A DNA stretch of 57,904 bases from Betaproteobacteria bacterium (GTDB lineage Bacteria > Pseudomonadota > Gammaproteobacteria > Burkholderiales > SG8-39), in NCBI GenBank assembly GCA_947479645.1, contig CANKAJ010000012.1, positions 1 through 57,904 on the forward strand, in the 5' to 3' direction. The translations under genes were made by a program, and so were the position numbers. Under the pieces are notes generated by a model. It was given only the letters and a program-made list of their open reading frames with translations, did not search any database and was not told the origin of the DNA. Shown here piece after piece: positions 48,697-55,178 of the stretch (position 1 is its first letter; each line of letters starts with the position of its first letter).

Positions 48697-49380
48697 CTAT
48701 ACGCCGCTTTTTTCGCTGACTGCAGGCCCGGGAAATTCCACCCCGGGGCTGCCCGATACCCACCGCGGGTATTTCGCCATGATGCGTGCATAAAGCTCGC
48801 CATCCAGCAAATTCGCCAGCCAATCCTGCAATGGTGCCCAGGCTTGCCGTTGGAACCAGGCATGGTCGGTCTGTGCGAACTGGCGGATGAACGCAACGAT
48901 GGCCATGTCGGCCAGCGCAGCGTGGTTGCCGAACAGGAATCGCGAAACGCCCAGACGCACGTTCAGTTGCTCAAGATGTCCGGCGCAATTGCTGCGATGC
49001 TCGAGCATGCTTGTCCCTGCATGCCGATCGGCATACTTGTAGCGGTCCAGATTGAATTTGAAATCGCCATCAAAGCTCGCGATCAATTCCCGCATGGATT
49101 CAAGTGAACCCGCTTCAGGGGCCAGCCACCGTTGCGGATCATGCTGCCGCAGCGCCCACAGCATGATGTCCAGGCTTTCATCGAGTACCTTGCCGTTGCC
49201 ATCAATCAGAACGGGTACGGTGCCCTTGGGTGACGCTGCCAGCAGCTCCGGCGGCTTGTCGCGCAGCAGTACTTCACGCAATTCGCAATGAAGTCCGCTG
49301 CTGGCCAGCGCCAGGCGCGCGCGCATGGCATAAGGGCAGCGTCGAAAAGAATACAGAACCGGGCGCGCAGGGGCTAACAT
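48697..49380 (-). CDS. Glutathione S-transferase (glutaredoxin-2-like N-terminus)
   Basis: 227 residues. N-domain with redox-type SFRRCPYAMRARLAL (Cys-Pro-Tyr-Ala as in GrxB/omega-class GSTs), PKGTVPVLIDGNGKVLDESLDIMLW and a helical C-domain. Probably reduces mixed disulfides or dehydroascorbate-like substrates. Convergent with the small gene at 48470. Confidence 0.9.
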   Translation of the reverse strand: MLAPARPVLYSFRRCPYAMRARLALASSGLHCELREVLLRDKPPELLAASPKGTVPVLIDGNGKVLDESLDIMLWALRQHDPQRWLAPEAGSLESMRELIASFDGDFKFNLDRYKYADRHAGTSMLEHRSNCAGHLEQLNVRLGVSRFLFGNHAALADMAIVAFIRQFAQTDHAWFQRQAWAPLQDWLANLLDGELYARIMAKYPRWVSGSPGVEFPGPAVSEKSGV

Positions 49381-49532
49381 GGGGAGGGTATTTTGCCAGT
49401 TGTACCAATTGCAGGGGCCATTTTGAAAAAGTTCGAAACGCCCTCTGTTTCAGAAAACGAGTGTGCCATTGAAATCCTTACGTCCAGCTGCAAGCCACAC
49501 CGGGTTAGCCCGGGGGAAGGCAGGGCCGCGTC

Positions 49533-50759
49533 TTGACTGAGACCGCGCCACTGCCCGCAACCATCCCGATGGTGGACTGGTCCGAGGCCGGCCAGAATCA
49601 TCGTGCCCGCTGGCGCTCCGAGAGTCGGTTGCCGCCACCCAAGCGCATGCTGGTCGCCGATGACAGCATGACGGCCGATGCCGCGTACAAGCTTGCCTGC
49701 GAAGGCACGGCGCTGCTCTGGCGTGGTGATTACCAGAATGCCCGTCAGCTCCTGCTGGCCATGGCGCGTCGCATCGACCGCAAATCCGACAAACCCTCCA
49801 ATTCGGTCTCCCCCAAGCCTGGATCGGCGACTGCAACTTACCCGCAGGCGTTTCATCTTTATCGCCAGGCCAAGGCCCAGCGCGCCCGTACGCTGGGAAT
49901 GTTGTTATTGCCGCTTGGGCTCAACTACAGCATTGCGTTGCCCCGCGCACCTGATGTGCGCCTGGCTTGTACCGAAGCCTGGGGGCCGGATGCCGACACG
50001 CCGGCTGGCGCTGAGCCTTGCACCGGCATCGTTTCCCTGCGGGAAGTGCTCGGTCTCATCGGCGGGCACGAGTGGCGCAAGAAGGGCATCGAGATTCCGG
50101 CCACGGGCGGTCGCATACACCCCCACTATGGCGTGTTTGCCCCGGTGCGCAATGAATATGTGCAGCTGCTGGTCGAGGCGCCGTGGCCTGCGGCACTGGC
50201 CTCATCCCCATCGCCATGCAAGCGTGCTTTCGATATCGGCACCGGCACCGGTGTGCTGGCAGCCGTGCTGGCCCACCGCGGCGTGGCACGCATCATTGCC
50301 GCCGATCGTGACCCGCGTGCCGTGGCTTGCGCGCGGGAAAATCTGGAACAGCTTGGACTGGCGGGGCAGGTTGAAGTGCTGCAGACCGCCCTGTTTCCCG
50401 AAGGGCGTGCCGAGCTGGTGGTGTGCAATCCGCCGTGGGTGCCGGCGAGCGCCAACTCGGCGCTGGATCACGCCATCTACGATCCGGACAGCCGCATGCT
50501 GCGCGCTTTTCTTGGCGGGCTGGCGGCGCACCTTGAGCCCGGTGGCGAGGGCTGGCTGGTGCTGTCGGACCTGGCCGAGCACCTGGCGCTGCGTACGCGC
50601 GATGAGCTGCTGGCGGCGATTGATAAAGCCGGCCTGATCGTGGTGGGACGCAGCGAAGTCCGGCCGCAACATCCGCGCGCCTCGGACCGGACCGATTCGC
50701 TGCATGCGGCGCGCGAGGCGGAAATGACATCACTGTGGCGGCTGGCGGCGCGCCCCTGA
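49533..50759 (+). CDS. Class I SAM-dependent methyltransferase (HemK/RsmC-like)
   Basis: 408 residues from TTG 49533 (GGGGGAAGG upstream). N-terminal ~190 residues are family-specific (recognition domain); the C-domain has the SAM motif FDIGTGTGVLAAVLAHRG, ADRDPRAV and the catalytic NPPW of N-methyltransferases acting on amides or exocyclic amines (Gln, adenine, guanine). A ribosomal protein, release factor or rRNA target is likely. Ends 13 bp before the convergent Bug gene. Confidence 0.85.
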   Translation: MTETAPLPATIPMVDWSEAGQNHRARWRSESRLPPPKRMLVADDSMTADAAYKLACEGTALLWRGDYQNARQLLLAMARRIDRKSDKPSNSVSPKPGSATATYPQAFHLYRQAKAQRARTLGMLLLPLGLNYSIALPRAPDVRLACTEAWGPDADTPAGAEPCTGIVSLREVLGLIGGHEWRKKGIEIPATGGRIHPHYGVFAPVRNEYVQLLVEAPWPAALASSPSPCKRAFDIGTGTGVLAAVLAHRGVARIIAADRDPRAVACARENLEQLGLAGQVEVLQTALFPEGRAELVVCNPPWVPASANSALDHAIYDPDSRMLRAFLGGLAAHLEPGGEGWLVLSDLAEHLALRTRDELLAAIDKAGLIVVGRSEVRPQHPRASDRTDSLHAAREAEMTSLWRLAARP

Positions 50760-50772
50760 TATTGCGATACGC

Positions 50773-51735
50773 TTATTGGGGCTGATAGTTGGCGATTCTT
50801 CCCACATCGAGATAGGCCTCGATTTCCTCGCGAATCAGCCGGTTCAATTCGGCGTTATCCACCAGCAGCGGTGTCGCCGCATCGTCGAAGGCCTTTTCAA
50901 ATTCGGGCCCGGCGACCGCGTCCCGCACGGCCGGGTATAGCTTGCTGACCGCGCTGGTGGGCACGCCTGCCGGTGCAAACAACACCATCAGGATGGAAGC
51001 CGTCAGTTTGGGATAGCCCAGTTCCGGCATGGTTGGAACATCGGGCAGATTGTTCATCCGCTTGTCTCCGGCCACAGCGATGATGCGCACCTTGCCCGCT
51101 TTCGCTTGCTGTATGGCGGAACTGGGATTGCTGAAGCTGGCCTGCACTTCATCGGCCATCAGCGCGGTGATCGACTGCGATGACCCCTTGTATTCAATCT
51201 TGGCGATCGAAATGCCGGCCAGTTGCTTGAAGGCTTCCATGAGCAGCGTGGTGGTGCCTTGCGCCGTGCTGTAGTTCAGTTTGCCCGCGTTGGCTTTGGC
51301 ATAGGCCACGAATTCGGCCACGTTTCTAACCGGCAAAGCGCTGCTGATGACAAAGGCCAGTGGCCGGCCGGCGTAGACCGGGCCGACCGCCGTCAAGGCC
51401 TTGAGAACGTCGAATGGAGGGTCCTTGTACAGCGCGCGGCTGATGAACGAGGGCGCATTGATCAGCAGCGTGTATCCGTCGGGTGTCGCGTTGACAACAT
51501 AGAGCGAGCCCACCATGGTGTTGCCACCGGCGCGGTTTTCCACCAGCACCGTGCTCTTGAAGCGCTCCTCCAGCTTTCTGGCGATGATGCGCGCCGAAAT
51601 ATCAATCGATCCGCCGGGGGTTGAAGGCACGATCACGCGGATGGGCTTGGCCGGATAATCCTGGGCACTGACGCCAGCCACCCTCATCGCGAACAGCAGT
51701 ACTGCAATGGCGTGCAAGGCCGACAAATATTTCAT
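50773..51735 (-). CDS. Bug-family (TTT receptor) periplasmic solute-binding protein
   Basis: 320 residues from ATG 51735; the in-frame N-terminal extension to 51810 reads through the 12-bp repeats and is unlikely to be translated. Signal MKYLSALHAIAVLLFAMRVAGVSAQ, mature DYPAKPIRVIVPSTPGGSIDISAR. Divergent from the cupin-MmgE/PrpD pair, the second Bug/PrpD association in the window. Confidence 0.9.
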   Translation of the reverse strand: MKYLSALHAIAVLLFAMRVAGVSAQDYPAKPIRVIVPSTPGGSIDISARIIARKLEERFKSTVLVENRAGGNTMVGSLYVVNATPDGYTLLINAPSFISRALYKDPPFDVLKALTAVGPVYAGRPLAFVISSALPVRNVAEFVAYAKANAGKLNYSTAQGTTTLLMEAFKQLAGISIAKIEYKGSSQSITALMADEVQASFSNPSSAIQQAKAGKVRIIAVAGDKRMNNLPDVPTMPELGYPKLTASILMVLFAPAGVPTSAVSKLYPAVRDAVAGPEFEKAFDDAATPLLVDNAELNRLIREEIEAYLDVGRIANYQPQ

Positions 51736-51785
51736 GGCAATACCTGTTTGAATTGTTCTTAAGCGGTCGGACAAATGTAGCGCGC

Positions 51786-51824
51786 ATCGTGTTGCGAATC
51801 GTGTCGCCAATCGTGTAGCCGATC
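51786..51824. repeat. 12-bp iterated repeats in a divergent promoter region
   Basis: ATCGTGT occurs at 51786, 51798 and 51810, with ATC again at 51822: an exact 12-bp period with variable 5-bp spacers, between the divergent Bug (ATG 51735) and cupin (ATG 51894) genes. Periodic iterons suggest a regulator binding cooperatively along one face of the DNA. Confidence 0.6.
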
Positions 51825-51893
51825 ATTGCTACATTCAGGAGCGGCCAATATACTGGCGTGTCGAATCCGGCGCAAGAATCGAGGAGTTTTTCC

Positions 51894-52733
51894 ATGCCTG
51901 TCATTACCGAGTCGGCCAAGCTGCCATTCGAAGAAAAGCCGACGCAGCGCGCGGGCAGAATTCAATGGAAAGAGCTGGCCAAGGGTGTTGCCGGCGCCGC
52001 CGACAATTTTGAATTCAACATTTATCGGTTCTTTCCCGGGTACACCACGCCGCGGCATCGGCACAATTGGGAACAGATGCGTTTTGGCCTGAACAGCGAG
52101 CTCACCTATGAGCCGGGCAAGGTGATTTCCAACGGCTCGCTGGTCTACTTCCCGGAAGGCGCTTACTACGGTCCCCAGGAAAGTCCGGTCATATCAGACA
52201 TTCTGCTGCTGCAGTATGGCGGCGCGTCGGGTCAGGGCTATATGAGTCAGGAACAGTTTTTTGCTTCCCGTGAAGCGCTCATGAAGACCGGGGAGTTCAA
52301 TGGCGGCATTTATACCTGCTACGACGAAGTCGGCAAGAAACACAATCAGGACGGCGCTGAAGCCATCTGGGAGCATGTCTTCAAGAAGAAAATTCACTAC
52401 GTCAAACCCCGGATTCCGGAATCCGTGAAATTCCAAGTGGATGCCTTCAACTGGGTTCCTTCAGGGATCGACGGCGTGGAAGAGAAACTGCTTGCGGTAC
52501 TCACCGAGCGCCGGGTGACGGCGGCCATGGTTCGCGCGACGCGCCGCACGCAATTGAAGGTTGCGGCTGATCAACGCCAGCTCTTTTTCACCTTCAAGGG
52601 AGAATTCGGCGTGGCCGGAAAAACCTGCGGCCCGCAGACGTCGATTTACAGCGACCGCGGCGAGTCCCTGGAATTGACGCTGGAACCGGGGTGGGAATCG
52701 CTGATGATTACTCTGCCGCAACTGCCGAATTAG
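51894..52733 (+). CDS. Cupin-domain protein
   Basis: 279 residues from ATG 51894 (GAGGAG 7 nt upstream). Two cupin-like halves: the first with FPGYTTPRHRHNWEQMRFGL, where His-x-His and Gln/Glu fit cupin motif 1 metal binding, the second near residues 200-279 without clear metal ligands. No signal peptide. Forms an operon with the following MmgE/PrpD gene (46-bp gap) and could be an isomerase or dioxygenase acting on the same acid. Confidence 0.75.
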   Translation: MPVITESAKLPFEEKPTQRAGRIQWKELAKGVAGAADNFEFNIYRFFPGYTTPRHRHNWEQMRFGLNSELTYEPGKVISNGSLVYFPEGAYYGPQESPVISDILLLQYGGASGQGYMSQEQFFASREALMKTGEFNGGIYTCYDEVGKKHNQDGAEAIWEHVFKKKIHYVKPRIPESVKFQVDAFNWVPSGIDGVEEKLLAVLTERRVTAAMVRATRRTQLKVAADQRQLFFTFKGEFGVAGKTCGPQTSIYSDRGESLELTLEPGWESLMITLPQLPN

Positions 52734-52778
52734 TCGATTCGATTGTCAATCAGGCCCAGGCTGCATGGGAGAGTCATG

Positions 52779-54170
52779 ATGAACGCGACGGTCTCTGCAG
52801 CGAATAGCGCAACACGCCAACTGGCCGATTTTGTTGCCCTCACGCCCACCGGCAGTGTGCCGGACAAAGTGCTGGAAGCCGCACGTGACGCCCTCATCGA
52901 TACGCTCGGTTGCGGCCTTGCCGGCATCGACGATGAACCCTGTCGCATCGCGCGCCTGTGGATCAGCGAGCAGGGGGGCACTGCACAGGCGCAGGTATGG
53001 GGAAGCGCGCTGCGAACGACGGCGGCCGATGCAGCCTTCGCCAACGCCATCGCCGCGCATGCACTGGACTTTGACGACTCCTCGCTCAATCTGCGCGGCC
53101 ATCCCAGCGCGCTGATGATGTCCACGGCCATCGCCGTCGGCGAAGCCACGCATGCGAACGGGCGCGACGTGCTGGCGGCCTACGCCTGCGGGCTGGATGT
53201 CGCCGCGAAGATCGCGCCGGCGCTGGGCCCGGATCATTATTTTCGCGGCTGGCACACCACGGCCACCGCCGGCATCTTTGCCGCTGTGGCCATTGCGGCA
53301 CGCCTGTGGAAGCTCTCCTCGGATGCCACCTGCCATGCCTTCGGGCTGGCCGCCTCGCAGTCGGCCGGACTGACGCGCAACTTCGGCAGCATGACCAAGT
53401 CGCATCACGTCGGGCACGCCGCCAAATGCGGCATCACCGCCGCCTGGCTGGCCGGCAAGGGCTTTACCGCGGATATGGACATCTTCGATGGCAAGGGCGG
53501 CTTCATCGAGGCGTATCGTGGCGAGCGCAACACGCCGCTCGCCGACGGCGTGCTGAAACTCGGCGCCCCCTGGGAACTGGAGAGCCCGGGAATTTATCGC
53601 AAGCGCTGGCCGTGCTGCTATGCCGCGCATCGGCCGGTGGCCGGCCTGCTGGAACTGCTGGAAGAAAACAACATCGCGACAGCCGACATCCGCCACATCC
53701 GTGTGGGCTACCTTCCGGGTGTGCAGCACCCCATGATCCATCACAACCCGGTCACCGGACTGGAGGCCAAGTTCAGTACCGAATACTGCATGGCCGCCGC
53801 CGCGCATGACCGCGCCCTCTCCATCGAATCATTCGACGATGCCAATGTCGCGCGACCCGCGGTGCGCGCGCTGATGGCGAGGGTGACCAGCTACGAGATA
53901 CCCGACAAACAGGTCTACAACGGCCTCACCGGTTACAACGACATCGCCGTCGAGACCGGCAGCGGCAACTTCACCAAGCACATCGATCGCACGCCGGGTT
54001 CGCCGGACTGGCCCGTTGCCGGCCGCGACCTCGAAGAAAAATTCCGCTCCTGCGTGCGCAAGGTGTTGTCCGATGCAGCGGCCAGTCAGGTGCTCGACCT
54101 GGCCAGCAAAGTGGTTGCCCTGCCCGACCTATCGGCGCTGGGCGCAGCGTTGCGTCGGGCCGGTCCCTAA
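52779..54170 (+). CDS. MmgE/PrpD family protein (second copy)
   Basis: 463 residues from ATG 52779 (GGGAGA 6 nt upstream; ATG 52776 is equally in frame). HALDFDDSSLNLRGHPSALMMSTAI, GWHTTATAG, GSMTKSHHVGHAAKCG and RKRWPCCYAAHRPVAG match the superfamily. Shares the core motifs with the gene at 36026, but divergence shows they are not a recent duplication. Second gene after the cupin. Confidence 0.92.
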   Translation: MNATVSAANSATRQLADFVALTPTGSVPDKVLEAARDALIDTLGCGLAGIDDEPCRIARLWISEQGGTAQAQVWGSALRTTAADAAFANAIAAHALDFDDSSLNLRGHPSALMMSTAIAVGEATHANGRDVLAAYACGLDVAAKIAPALGPDHYFRGWHTTATAGIFAAVAIAARLWKLSSDATCHAFGLAASQSAGLTRNFGSMTKSHHVGHAAKCGITAAWLAGKGFTADMDIFDGKGGFIEAYRGERNTPLADGVLKLGAPWELESPGIYRKRWPCCYAAHRPVAGLLELLEENNIATADIRHIRVGYLPGVQHPMIHHNPVTGLEAKFSTEYCMAAAAHDRALSIESFDDANVARPAVRALMARVTSYEIPDKQVYNGLTGYNDIAVETGSGNFTKHIDRTPGSPDWPVAGRDLEEKFRSCVRKVLSDAAASQVLDLASKVVALPDLSALGAALRRAGP

Positions 54171-54175
54171 AGGGC

Positions 54176-54346
54176 TCATGCGCCCGATAATTCACCTGAC
54201 GACCCGTCAGGCGGTATCTGGTCACCGTAATAGACAGGCTGGCATTCGGCGCCATCTCCGAGGCTCAGCCATGCCGCATAGGCTGCGCCGAAGCCATCGT
54301 CACAATCGGCGTGGTAGAGAATCAGGGAATCTGAAGTCGTGGTCAT
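54176..54346 (-). pseudogene. DHH-family phosphoesterase, N-terminal fragment
   Basis: A 56-codon minus-strand frame encodes LILYHADCDDGFGAAYAAW and QPVYYGDQIPP, which match the N-terminus of DHH phosphohydrolases (DCxDGxGAA motif), then stops. The remaining ~250 residues of the family, including the DHH motif, are absent on either side. Too short to be an enzyme; a remnant of a lost gene. Confidence 0.6.
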
Positions 54347-54394
54347 GGAAGCTCGTTAGCGATCTGGCAGTGGCGCATCGGCCCTCGTTCGAAA

Positions 54395-54607
54395 GAAACT
54401 GAGCGCATCTACAACGATTTCGTCAAGAACAAGGCAGAGTTGGACGAGCGCCGGAATTCGCTGAAGGTGGCCCTTCACGAAGGCGAACGCATGAACAAAG
54501 CCCTGAAGGCGGGCCGAGTGCCTTCCATGGTCATTGGTGTGCTGCAGGCCATCGAGCAGGCGGGGTTGGGCGAGCACTTCAACGTGGTCGCCACCCATGC
54601 TCTATAA
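54395..54607 (+). pseudogene. Fragment of a GSU2403-type nucleotidyltransferase-fold protein
   Basis: The plus-strand frame 54395-54607 encodes ETERIYNDFVKNKAELDERR, RMNKALKAGRVPSMVIGVLQ and EHFNVVATHAL then a stop; this resembles the region leading to the nucleotidyltransferase core of GSU2403-like toxins/transferases. No start codon or C-terminal domain is present, so it is gene debris. Confidence 0.5.
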
Positions 54608-55178
54608 CCCCGGCCGACGTGGACGACCCGTCGCGGCGATCTCGCAGCGACACACGCACTTTGCCTCTTTCTTGACCGATGACATCGGTCCCCCTGCGCG
54701 TCCCGCGCAGATCTCCTGCAGCGCCACTGTCCGAATTATGGACCCCCGGGGGAACACACGCCGTTACACAAATCGTACGCATTCGCTATGCAAGTCCAGC
54801 ACTGCTTATACAGGCCGGCTTAGGTTCATCAATAACATTTGGCCTGTTGTTTAGCGCCTCGGTTTGAGGGGGGGGCAAAAACCTCAAAAAGTTGGGGGTA
54901 AATTGGGGGTTGGTGGGTCATATGACCCACTTTTGGGGGTTGGGTGGGTCATATGACCCAATAGTTGGGGGTGGTGTTAATTCTAAAAAAAATAATAACG
55001 TATGTAATCAATGGCCGGCCGGATTTAAGGAGGGTGGCCCGGATTTTGCAGTATGGATCCACAGGAAATCATTTTGATTAGCCGTGCACCAAAGCAAAGC
55101 CCTGGGAGCCCAGAACGCTCTTGCGCAAGTAGACCTTGGTGCTACTAAAGAATAATAACGACAACTAGGAGCACTCTA
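54608..55178. other. Intergenic region with G-rich tract and palindromes
   Basis: 571 bp. The left half (54608-54860) shows no gene. A G8 run at ~54868 and five TTGGGGGT-type blocks fill 54868-54975, surrounding the palindrome pair at 54913 and 54945. The stretch after 54980 is AT-rich with no clear promoter hexamers. Confidence 0.6.
54913..54960. promoter_or_regulatory. Pair of palindromes upstream of the adhesin
   Basis: GTGGGTCATATGACCCAC (54913-54930) and TGGGTCATATGACCCA (54945-54960) are perfect palindromes with identical 16-bp cores, centres 31 bp apart (about three helical turns), each preceded by a TTGGGGGTTG block. Looks like a dimer-binding operator pair ~220 bp upstream of the VCBS gene. 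Confidence 0.6.
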
